Of a stretch of 49,636 nucleotides of DNA, positions 1 to 7,646 are shown piece after piece. The DNA comes from Planctomycetota bacterium (GTDB taxonomy: Bacteria > Planctomycetota > Planctomycetia > Pirellulales > JADFKK01). The stretch lies in the NCBI GenBank assembly GCA_022564995.1, contig JADFKK010000012.1, positions 1 to 49,636 on the forward strand, read 5' to 3'. The notes under the pieces are model-generated. The model made no database searches and had not been told where the DNA came from. It was given only the letters and a program-made list of their open reading frames with translations. The position numbers were made by a program, and so were the translations under genes. Numbering within the stretch: the first letter of the stretch is position 1; every line of letters starts with the position of its first letter.

Positions 1-3000
1 GGCGTGATCCCCGTTGTCGAGCGGCAGGTTGTCGAAGATATGTTCTTCGGGCTCATCCCAAACACCATCGCCGTCGAAGTCGATCCAGGCGTCGAGCCTG
101 GCGCCCTGCGGCGCATTCTGTACGTTGACGTTGAGGCTCGCGTTCAATTGACCGGCGTGAATCGCACCGATCGTCACGCCATCGTCGTCGTCACCGTCTC
201 CATCGGCAAGGTCCGTGGGCTGACCGTCATCCTCGCCGTCGCGCAAGGCTCCAAGCGTCGGTCCCCGAGCCGCGTGAAAGGCGCCCGCGGCGGATCGCAA
301 CGTCGGATAGGGTGCCGGCGCATCGCCGAGATCGACGCTCTGGAAATTCTCATACCATACGATCCGGCGACCGCGGGACGTGCTCAGTACGTCGAGGTCG
401 CCGTCGCCGTCCATGTCCGCCGCAAACATGCCAATGGCACCAGGGGCGCGGGTGTCGATGGTGTGGGCCGTGAAGCCCGACATCGTCGATGGATCGGGCC
501 CGGTCCAGTCGGCGAGCAGCACCGTCAGGTCATCGAAGTTGACGGGCGTGTTGGTCGCATCGACGAAATTGCCCTCGTCGGCCCCGACGTCTTGATTCCA
601 GTTGGAAAGCAATATCGTCAAATCATTGAAGTCCACAAACTTGTTGCCGGTCAGGTCGCTCGGCGGCGTGGGATCGGTGAACAGATAGGCCGAGCCGGAG
701 GCGTCACCCGCGTCGTCTCTGCCTGGCGCGCCGACAATGGCCGAGTTGCCGCTAAACCCGACGGAAAAGCCGAACGAGTCGCCCTCGGCGGCACGAATGG
801 CGGCGAGTTTGAAGAGTTCCTCTCCGGATGTCACGTCGAATAGATAGGCAGAACCGGAGTTGGAAGCCGTGTCGCCGTTGCCTCGTCGTGCCCCGACGAT
901 AACCACCTCGCCGCTGATGCCGACGGAGTATCCGAATTCAGCGCGAGACGACACGTCCGATGCCTTGAGCTTGAAAAGCTCCGCGCCGGTGGTCACGTTG
1001 AACAGGTGAACCGATCCGGAATTACGTCTCACGTCGTGGTCGGACGGCGCCCCGACAATCGCCGTGTTACCGCTGATGGCCACGGACCAGCCGAAATCCG
1101 CGCGACGCCTGACGTCGGAAGCCGTGAGCTTGAAAAGTTCCTCGCCGGTGGTCACGTCGAACAGGTAGGCCGAGCCGGAAAAGTTGCCGTCGTCGTTGTG
1201 CTGGTACGCGCCGACGATGGCCGTGTTGCCGCTAATCGCCACGGACGAGCCGAATAGATCATCCTCCGCCGCGTCAGAGGCCTTGAGCTTGAAAAGCTCC
1301 TCGCCGGTGGTCACGTCGAATAGATAGGCCGAGCCGGAGTCGGGGCCAGCGTCGTCGTTTTGGAACGCTCCGACAATGGCCACGTTGCCGCTGATGCCAA
1401 CGGACCAGCCGAATACGTCGCTCTCCGCTGCGTCCGAGGCCGTGAGCTTAAAAAGCTGCTTGCCGGTCGTCACGTCGAATAGATAGGCCGAACCGGAATG
1501 GCTGCCTGCGTCGTCGTCGGCGCGCGCCCCGACAATAGCCCTGTTGCCGCTGATGCCAACGGACCAGCCGAACTCGTCGCCCGCTGCTGCGTCGGGGGCG
1601 GTGAGTTTGAAGAGTTCGTTGCCGGTAGTCACGTCATACAGATAGGCCGAACCGGAATTGGTAGCCGCATCGTCATCACGTGGTATCCCGACGATGGCCG
1701 TGTTGCCGCTGATGCCAACGGACCGGCCGAACTCGTCTCTCAGACGGCCGTCGGAGGCGATGAGCTTGGTTTCCGCGCCAAATGGCTCCAGCGCCGTGGA
1801 ACTTCCATGACCGTTGTTTTCGTACCACGCGACGTCGCCGCTACGCCCTGACGCACTGAGCACGTCGAGGTCGCCGTCGCCGTCCATGTCCGCCGCAAAC
1901 ACGCTCATGGGCCATTCGGTGTCGGTGCTGATAACGTGGGTCGTGAAGCCCTCTCTTCCGTCGTTCTCGTACCAGGTGACCTTGCCGTCATAACGCGACG
2001 TACTGAGCACGTCGACGTCGCCGTCGCCATCAATGTCCGCCGCAAACACGCTAACTGGCGAATCCGCGTCGGTGCTAATGACATGGTCCGTGAAGCCTTC
2101 GTCGCCATCGTTCTCGTACCACACGATCCTGTCGTGAAATCCGACGGCGCCAATCACGTCGATATCGCCGTCGCCGTCGACGTCGACCGCATAAACGCTA
2201 TCAAAAACAACCACATCGTCGCTGACGACGTGGGCCGTAAACCTCTCGCTGCCATCGTTTTCGTACCACGCAAGGCCGCTAGGAATCGCCGCACCGAGCA
2301 CGTCGGTGTCGCCATCGCCGTCGATGTCGGCCGCAAATACGCTACGAGATAAACGGACATCGCCGACGATCGTGTGAGTCGTGAAATTCTCGCTGCCGTC
2401 GTTCTCGTGCCACGCGATCTTGCCGTTGTATCGATTGTCCGACGACGCGCTGAGCACGTCGATGTCCCCGTCACCGTCCACGTCCGCCGCAAACACACTA
2501 TTGGCCGCATAATTGGTCGTGCTGATCGTGTGTGCCGTGAAGCCTGCGTTGCCGTCGTTTTCGTACCACGCGATCTTGCCGTTACGTTCATCTTCCGACG
2601 ACACGCTGAGCACGTCGATGTCGCCATCGCCGTCCACGTCCACCGCAAACACACTTCTAACTCCGTCGACGTCGGTGCTGATAATCTGTTGCCCGCCAAA
2701 CAGGCCGGACGCCGGGGTCGGCGGATCGATCGCGATTTGGTAATCCTCGACTTCGCCATCGGCCGCCAAGCCGCCCGGGCCTAAGTCGCCGGCGGTGCTC
2801 AGGCGGAAACGGGCGAAGGTGTTGCCGCTGATTGCCCAACTTGGCACGTCGAACTCTAGGGCGTTGTCGCCGTTGATGACCGAAGCGCTGGCGAAGATGT
2901 GTTCGCCCGGGCCGCCCCAACTGCCGTCGCCGTTGAAGTCGATCCAGGCGTCGAGCTTGGCGCCGGCGGGCGCGATCTGCACGTTGACGGTCACGCCGGC

Positions 3001-3318
3001 ATCGAGTTGGCCGACGCGAATCTCACCGAACGTCACGCCATCTTCGTCGGACCCGTCGCCATCGGCGGCGGATGACGGTTGGCCATCCGCTTCCGCATCG
3101 GCCGATGCGCCCAACGTCGGGCCGATGAGTTCGTGTCGCGGGCCATCATCCGCCAGCAATGTTGCGTAAGGCGCCGGCGCGTCGCCGAAGTCAAACTCGG
3201 CGACGGCCAACATGCGCCGATCTTCGAGTGTTTCTAGCAGCAGCTTGCCGCAGGGTCTCCTTTTGCCGGCCGCTTGCCTGGCGGGCCTCCGGCGTGTCTG
3301 CTTTCGTCGTCCGCGCAT
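1..3318 (-). CDS. Secreted FG-GAP/VCBS-repeat, GEVED and dockerin-type protein (3' end outside window)
   Basis: A single open frame of 1106 codons runs off the left edge without a stop, so the C-terminus is missing. I place the start at ATG 3318, with a GAGG-type ribosome site about 9 nt upstream and an in-frame stop further upstream. The N-terminus is very basic and leads into LLLETLEDRRML, the motif typical of giant planctomycete surface proteins. Order of modules: GEVED-type domain (FGDAPAPY near residue 43, ending DGEVEDYQ near 190), six VCBS repeats of the type SVFAADVDGDGDIDVLS, seven FG-GAP repeats of about 53 residues (FGxSVxISGNxAIVGA), a dockerin-like pair (VDFNDLTILLSNW and VNFDDLTVLLADW), one more VCBS repeat, then a second GEVED-type domain cut by the window. 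The Asp-rich DxDGDGD loops suggest calcium binding. It is probably exported and involved in adhesion or surface assembly; the substrate is unknown. Confidence 0.9.
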   Translation of the reverse strand, partial: MRGRRKQTRRRPARQAAGKRRPCGKLLLETLEDRRMLAVAEFDFGDAPAPYATLLADDGPRHELIGPTLGASADAEADGQPSSAADGDGSDEDGVTFGEIRVGQLDAGVTVNVQIAPAGAKLDAWIDFNGDGSWGGPGEHIFASASVINGDNALEFDVPSWAISGNTFARFRLSTAGDLGPGGLAADGEVEDYQIAIDPPTPASGLFGGQQIISTDVDGVRSVFAVDVDGDGDIDVLSVSSEDERNGKIAWYENDGNAGFTAHTISTTNYAANSVFAADVDGDGDIDVLSASSDNRYNGKIAWHENDGSENFTTHTIVGDVRLSRSVFAADIDGDGDTDVLGAAIPSGLAWYENDGSERFTAHVVSDDVVVFDSVYAVDVDGDGDIDVIGAVGFHDRIVWYENDGDEGFTDHVISTDADSPVSVFAADIDGDGDVDVLSTSRYDGKVTWYENDGREGFTTHVISTDTEWPMSVFAADMDGDGDLDVLSASGRSGDVAWYENNGHGSSTALEPFGAETKLIASDGRLRDEFGRSVGISGNTAIVGIPRDDDAATNSGSAYLYDVTTGNELFKLTAPDAAAGDEFGWSVGISGNRAIVGARADDDAGSHSGSAYLFDVTTGKQLFKLTASDAAESDVFGWSVGISGNVAIVGAFQNDDAGPDSGSAYLFDVTTGEELFKLKASDAAEDDLFGSSVAISGNTAIVGAYQHNDDGNFSGSAYLFDVTTGEELFKLTASDVRRRADFGWSVAISGNTAIVGAPSDHDVRRNSGSVHLFNVTTGAELFKLKASDVSSRAEFGYSVGISGEVVIVGARRGNGDTASNSGSAYLFDVTSGEELFKLAAIRAAEGDSFGFSVGFSGNSAIVGAPGRDDAGDASGSAYLFTDPTPPSDLTGNKFVDFNDLTILLSNWNQDVGADEGNFVDATNTPVNFDDLTVLLADWTGPDPSTMSGFTAHTIDTRAPGAIGMFAADMDGDGDLDVLSTSRGRRIVWYENFQSVDLGDAPAPYPTLRSAAGAFHAARGPTLGALRDGEDDGQPTDLADGDGDDDDGVTIGAIHAGQLNASLNVNVQNAPQGARLDAWIDFDGDGVWDEPEEHIFDNLPLDNGDHA
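679..1767 (-). repeat. Seven tandem ~155-160 bp repeats encoding FG-GAP blades
   Basis: Inside the partial surface-protein gene, seven in-frame units each encode K-L-x-A-S-D ... FGxSVxISGNxAIVGA ... SGSAYLFDVTTGEELF. The units are similar enough at DNA level to be a recombination or assembly risk. Seven blades fit a beta-propeller of integrin-alpha type. Confidence 0.8.
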
Positions 3319-3416
3319 TCGAACCGCCTCGTCGCGAAAGCCCCTGAGAAGTCCCCACCATGATACGCGAAGGATGCACCTCTGGCAAGGGTGAGTGCAG
3401 GGTGCTTCGTAACTCG

Positions 3417-3503
3417 CGTAGGTTATGCTTCAGCATAACATCGCGGCGGAAACGCCGCGCATTACGCCAGTTCGATGGTTGTTATGCTGAAGCATAACCT
3501 ACG
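3417..3503. repeat. Palindromic intergenic repeat, 23-bp inverted arms with internal GAAA hairpin
   Basis: Arms 3417-3439 and 3481-3503 are perfect reverse complements over 23 bp. Each arm is itself a short palindrome (GTTATGCT-TC-AGCATAAC). Between them lies CGCGGCG-GAAA-CGCCGCG (3442-3459), a 7-bp stem closed by a GNRA-type loop. The rest of 3319-3866 holds another small palindrome, GGGGC-TAAC-GCCCC (3580-3593), and no convincing gene. Confidence 0.8.
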
Positions 3504-3866
3504 GTCGGTCGTAGACTTTTCCCGCCAATTCCGCCATAATGACCCTATGAGATCGCTCGCGCGCGAAAGGCAAGAACCGGGGGCTAACGCCCCGCGGCTG
3601 ATGAATAATCCGCGCTAGCGTCTCCCCGCGCGCCGTCGAGGGCGCAGCGAGCGCCGATCCAGCATCGTCTCGATAGCATCTTCCGCCAGCGCCCGATCCA
3701 CCGCTGCCGCCTGCAATCGTCGCAGCCCGTAGATCCCGCCTGCCGGGCGTCGTCTACGTCGGCGGCAGACTATGCCATTCAGTCCTGCCCCCTTTGATTC
3801 CCCTATTGCCGCTTTGTTCGCCACCTTGGTTTCGCCCTCCTCTCGATCTAACCAAGACCGTAAGAC

Positions 3867-4427
3867 TTAGGGTACGGGATCGTCGGGGTGCTGCGACACC
3901 TGAAAAACAATCTGCTCAAACACATCAAACATATCCCCTACGCTATTGATATCCTTCGTGATACCAAATTCAGACGCAATGGCTTCAACTTTCACCTTGT
4001 ATTTGTCGACCTGTTCTTGGTTCTCGTTCTCCAAGCCCGCCAGCCGCACCTCGACCGTGGTCCCGTCGATCAACAGCGGCATGTCGGTCACGCCGGCTAC
4101 AAACTCGAGGTGTCGCTCGATCGCCTCGGGCGTGGCGCCGACCACGTCGAACATGCAGGGGCAGCCCGTTCGCTCGGCGAAATCTTCCTGCTGGCGGATC
4201 AACGCCTCGGTCGCTTCGGCATCAAACTCTCCGCGGTCTTCGTCTGTCGTGATCTTGTGGCCGTGGTAGAAGATCGACCCGATGAGCACCGTCGGCTGTA
4301 CGTCCGGTTCTCCTCCCACGCAGATGGGGCCGATTTTGTAGGTTTGTTGCTCGGCAACGAACTGCAACAGGCCGCCTGCGGTTTCGGTTTCGATTTTTCG
4401 ATTTCGGTAGCCATCGGTGGTCTCCAC
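3867..4427 (-). pseudogene. Truncated MtrH-like (tetrahydromethanopterin S-methyltransferase subunit H) protein
   Basis: Residues about 20-132 read as the N-terminal part of an MtrH-family methyltransferase: LLQFVAEQQTYKIG, GGEPDVQPTVLIGSIFYHGH, CMFDVVGATPEAI, LLIDGTTVEVRLAGL. The family transfers methyl groups between tetrahydro(methano)pterin-type carriers and corrinoid, and such C1 genes occur in planctomycetes. Full-length MtrH is about 300 residues; this ORF has 186, and its last ~54 residues (from ENENQEQ) do not look like MtrH, so it appears to be a deletion product or chimera. The start is uncertain: GTG 4427 has no clear ribosome site, while an ATG at 4414 with a better site is in another frame. 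It may be a decaying gene or a short repurposed protein. Confidence 0.6.
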
Positions 4428-4616
4428 TTTGTTGGACTTGACAAAAGTTCGATGTCAATGACTCTTCAGCCCTTCGCGACCTCTGCGACCTTCTGTTCAA
4501 ACCTTCTTTCTACGATACAAAGACCGTTACTCCGAACAGAAAGTTGTTTTGGAACAGAAGGCCGGGAAGGTCGCAAAGGAAAGCAGCCGAGGGTGTTGAA
4601 CACGATCACCTTTATC

Positions 4617-4875
4617 TAGCCCAGGCATTTATGCCTGGGGTCCGAACGCCACGCCCTCTCCTCTTCGCCCCTTTAGGGGCACGATGGATATGGGGTTTGA
4701 CGTTTTCCCCAAAGCAAAGCCCCTAAAGGGGCAGAGTAAAAAATGAAATACGTTGCGTTTCCAATCCACAGGCGTAAACGCCTGGGCTAATAAAAAGTCC
4801 CGCAGCAAGACCCACTTGTCCAAATCCGCGGCAAACCCTGACGTCCGGTGACGCAAGCTCAGCCGCCAGCCACCC
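4617..4875. repeat. MITE-like palindromic element, copy A
   Basis: Nested palindromes: CCCAGGCAT-TT-ATGCCTGGG (4620-4639), GCCCC-TTTA-GGGGC (4667-4680), GCCCCTAAAGGGGC (4719-4732), CAGGCG-TAAA-CGCCTG (4769-4784), then a terminal arm ending at 4854-4875. The reverse complement of that arm is identical over 22 bp to 7375-7396 and near-identical to the ends of the element at 31491-31952. The element ends 30 bp downstream of the stop codon of the next minus-strand gene. Upstream of it, 4428-4616 holds an imperfect inverted repeat (CCTTCTGTTC near 4491, GAACAGAAGG near 4552) and no gene. Confidence 0.7.
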
Positions 4876-4905
4876 ATGTTGTCCAGTTGATTGTCGGCTG
4901 CCCCT

Positions 4906-7323
4906 TTACTCTCCGCTTCTCTGCGGATGATGTCCGAAGGAATCCCAGTAGGCGCGGTCGGTTTTGTAGACGTCGATCGGCTCGTTGGGCAATAAGTCTT
5001 TCGGCAGGAATCCGAAGCGCTGCATCTCGCGGATGTAATGGCGGTTCGGTCGAAAGCCGGGCATGTCGAAGCGCTTTTGCTCGGCGTGTTGCTTGGCGGT
5101 CGCTTCGATTGCCGAAAGCAGCTTCTGATAGTCCGGATCCTTGGTGTCGGCGAAGACCTCGCCTTTGCAAAGGCCGAAGCCGCCCCGGTCGCCGCTCAGC
5201 GGGGCGCGCAGCAACAGCGATTTATCGGGCCGCGTTACGTTGCATAGCGATTGCAGATTGGACACATTGCCAAGCCGCAGCTTGCCGCCCTTGACATGAC
5301 AACTCGCACAGCGGCGGCCCAGCACGTCGCCGGGAATGCGGACCGAATACATGCCGCTGCCCAGGGCCGCGTAAGTCCCGGGATAAGTCGCGCTGGTGTC
5401 GATCCACAGGCGGATCGTCTTCCGCTCGCGTTCGCTCGGCTTGGCGTCATAATGGCTGCCGTCGATGAGCTTCATCAGCCGGCTGGCCGAGCTGCCGATG
5501 CTGCGCGGCGGGCGATTTCCATAAGGCTGGTTTCGCCCGTCGGTGAATAGCTTTTGGTTGACCATCGTCCAGTAACTGATCGAGTATTTCGGCGTGTGAT
5601 CGCCCGACAGATCGGTTTTCCCCTCGCGCCGCTCGGCCCCGTGACATTTGACGCAGTGCCGGTCCAGAATCGGCTGCACGTCGCGCGGATAGTCAATCAC
5701 GTCGGGCACGTCCTCGATCGCTTCGATCACACTGGGCAAGCGAGTCAGTGCCAGCAGACCTTGTTCCGGCGGGCCCGTGTGCGTTCGCTGTTCGTGACAG
5801 CCGGCGCAGCTCGTTCGCTCGCCGGGCTGCAACGTAACGAAGCTGTGCATCCGCTTGACCGACAGATCGTCTTTGTCGAGCGCCACCATAAACAACGACC
5901 GCAGCGCCGGCACCTCGAAATAGGCCGACCCGTCGGCCTCGACCGGCACCGTGCCGAGAATTCGCGCCATGGTGAACGTGCCGCCGATCGAGAGCGGTTC
6001 CATGCCGCCGGAAAAATGCACCGGCTCGGGCAGTTGTTCGAGCAGCAGCAGCTTCTTGATATCGCCCTTCTTGACGCCCGTCATGTTGCGGCCGTTGTAA
6101 ACATTGGCCAGCACCATCTCGCCGGTTTTCTTCGTCAGATCGACGCGCGAGGGAATGATCCGCTCTCGCGGTCGCGCGCCGAGCGACCGCGGATCGTGAC
6201 ATTCCATGTGGGCGTCGCTCGCCGGCAATTTGTAGACCAACTCCTTATTGCCCTCGCCGTCCATCACGTAGATGCCCCGTGCATTGGCCGCCAAGAAACA
6301 CGTCTCGGAAATGGCAAACGGATCGCGATAGGCCTCGTTGCCCTTGCTGATCCGCTTGGTCGCCGCCAGCACGTCCGGCCCCGCGCTGGGATCGACCACG
6401 GTAATGTAACCCATGTGTTCGGGCCGCCCATGACCTGGCGAGAATGAAGCGACGACTTTGGTCGTGCCGGGAATCGGCTTGGCGTCGAGCATCGAGACGC
6501 CGCCGTGTTCGTTGCCGTAGTAAACCATCTGGCTGGTGCCGTCGGGATTGACCGTCCAGAGATGATGAAAGTGAACCTGCGAGCGGTCAACGTATTCCCA
6601 TCGCATATACAACACGCGCCCGTCGGGCAACACCCAGGGCGTGTTGTCGTGGTCGTTGTTGCTGGAGATCATGCGCAGGTTTTTGCCGTCGCCGTCGCAG
6701 CGATAGAGCGTCGCCACGCGGCTGAACCAGCAATTCACAAATCGCCGGCAGCGGCTCGATCCGAACATGATGCCGCCGTCGGGAAGATAAGTCGGCTCGA
6801 TGTCGTCGTCCGGTCCATCGGTGAGCTGCACGAGGTGGCTGCCGTCGATGTTGATCTCGTAAAGATGGTAGGTTGGCGTGTCGCCCTTACGATACGAGAA
6901 GAGAATCTTCTTGCCGTCGTAGTGCATCTGTGGATCGCGCACGCCGCCCTGGGGATCGTCGAGCAGCACGGTCAGCTTGCCGCTGCGGAGGTTCAAGCGA
7001 CACAGCCGGCCGCCGTCGCCGTAACCGCGCAGCGTCTTGCCGTCCGGATACTTGCCAAAACCGCGTTCCGGCCCGGGGCCGTAGTCACAACTGTAATAGC
7101 CGAAGTTGACATACCAGTGATCGCGGCCGGAAACGCGCACAGCGAAGACAATCTCGTCGGCCTTGGCCATCGGACCGTCCAGCAGCGTTTGCAGCAGCTT
7201 GCCGGGGCGATAGGCGGGCGCTGGGTCGGCGGCGGATGTTGACGCAGCGGCGGCGAATATCAGCGCAATACTGGAGGTGGTCAGCATCGTTTTCCACGAG
7301 GGACATTGCAAGTATCTAGACAT
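4906..7323 (-). CDS. HzsA-related tri-heme cytochrome, paralog 1
   Basis: 805-residue protein from ATG 7323 (AGGAG about 9 nt upstream); the open frame continues upstream but through repeat DNA. An Ala-rich signal peptide covers about residues 12-32. A TolB/WD40-like propeller follows (DGKKILFSYRKG, LPDGGIMFGSSRC, LPDGRVLYMRWEYVDRS, residues ~100-420), then CxxCH sites at C506-H510, C557-H561 and C672-H676. The linker ILDRHCVKCHG resembles planctomycete cytochrome domains. The family is named after the alpha subunit of anammox hydrazine synthase, but function is unknown outside anammox bacteria; export to the periplasm is inferred. It is very similar along its length to the next gene and both likely arose by tandem duplication. 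It lacks the tyrosine four residues after the first CxxCH histidine (Thr here). The oppositely oriented terminal arms of two MITE-like elements flank it. Confidence 0.88.
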   Translation of the reverse strand: MSRYLQCPSWKTMLTTSSIALIFAAAASTSAADPAPAYRPGKLLQTLLDGPMAKADEIVFAVRVSGRDHWYVNFGYYSCDYGPGPERGFGKYPDGKTLRGYGDGGRLCRLNLRSGKLTVLLDDPQGGVRDPQMHYDGKKILFSYRKGDTPTYHLYEINIDGSHLVQLTDGPDDDIEPTYLPDGGIMFGSSRCRRFVNCWFSRVATLYRCDGDGKNLRMISSNNDHDNTPWVLPDGRVLYMRWEYVDRSQVHFHHLWTVNPDGTSQMVYYGNEHGGVSMLDAKPIPGTTKVVASFSPGHGRPEHMGYITVVDPSAGPDVLAATKRISKGNEAYRDPFAISETCFLAANARGIYVMDGEGNKELVYKLPASDAHMECHDPRSLGARPRERIIPSRVDLTKKTGEMVLANVYNGRNMTGVKKGDIKKLLLLEQLPEPVHFSGGMEPLSIGGTFTMARILGTVPVEADGSAYFEVPALRSLFMVALDKDDLSVKRMHSFVTLQPGERTSCAGCHEQRTHTGPPEQGLLALTRLPSVIEAIEDVPDVIDYPRDVQPILDRHCVKCHGAERREGKTDLSGDHTPKYSISYWTMVNQKLFTDGRNQPYGNRPPRSIGSSASRLMKLIDGSHYDAKPSERERKTIRLWIDTSATYPGTYAALGSGMYSVRIPGDVLGRRCASCHVKGGKLRLGNVSNLQSLCNVTRPDKSLLLRAPLSGDRGGFGLCKGEVFADTKDPDYQKLLSAIEATAKQHAEQKRFDMPGFRPNRHYIREMQRFGFLPKDLLPNEPIDVYKTDRAYWDSFGHHPQRSGE

Positions 7324-7374
7324 GATCGGGTGCTCCTGGTTGGTGGCCGAGAATGATGCCTTAAATTGGTACAC

Positions 7375-7632
7375 GGGTGGCTGGCGGCTGAGCTTGCTTT
7401 CGATGTGTTGCAAGCGTTGCTTGTGATCCTCGCCCCGAAGGGGCCAAAACATATCAGCCCAGGGCAACGCCCTGGGAATCGAGGCAACATGACGGCCGAG
7501 CCCTGAAAGGGCGAAACAAAACGTCGCCAGCAAGTTGGGTTTTGTTTCGCCCGTTCCGGGCTGCCGAAATGTTACCCCGCACGCGCACCCAGGGCGTTGC
7601 CCTGGGCTGTCATGTTGCGGCCCCTTCGGGGC
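7375..7632. repeat. MITE-like palindromic element, copy B
   Basis: Left arm 7375-7396 begins GGGTGGCTGGCGGCTGAGC. The core 7432-7632 is a ~200-bp imperfect palindrome: GCCCCGAAGGGGC (7432-7444), CCCAGGGC-AAC-GCCCTGGG (7458-7476), a central GCCC...GGGC pair around GAAACAAAAC/GTTTTGTTTC, CCCAGGGC-GTT-GCCCTGGG (7588-7606), GCCCCTTCGGGGC (7620-7632). It sits between the two tandem HzsA-like genes, 14 bp after the stop of the upstream one, and leaves only ~50 bp of unique DNA before the start of paralog 1. Confidence 0.8.
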
Positions 7633-7646
7633 AAATATTGCTTGTG

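Noticed and set aside
4..2784. Long plus-strand ORFs opposite the surface-protein gene (e.g. 4-843, 1498-1851, 2374-2784)
   Set aside because: They are shadows of the minus-strand FG-GAP repeats; the minus frame is open across all 3.3 kb and has clear domains.
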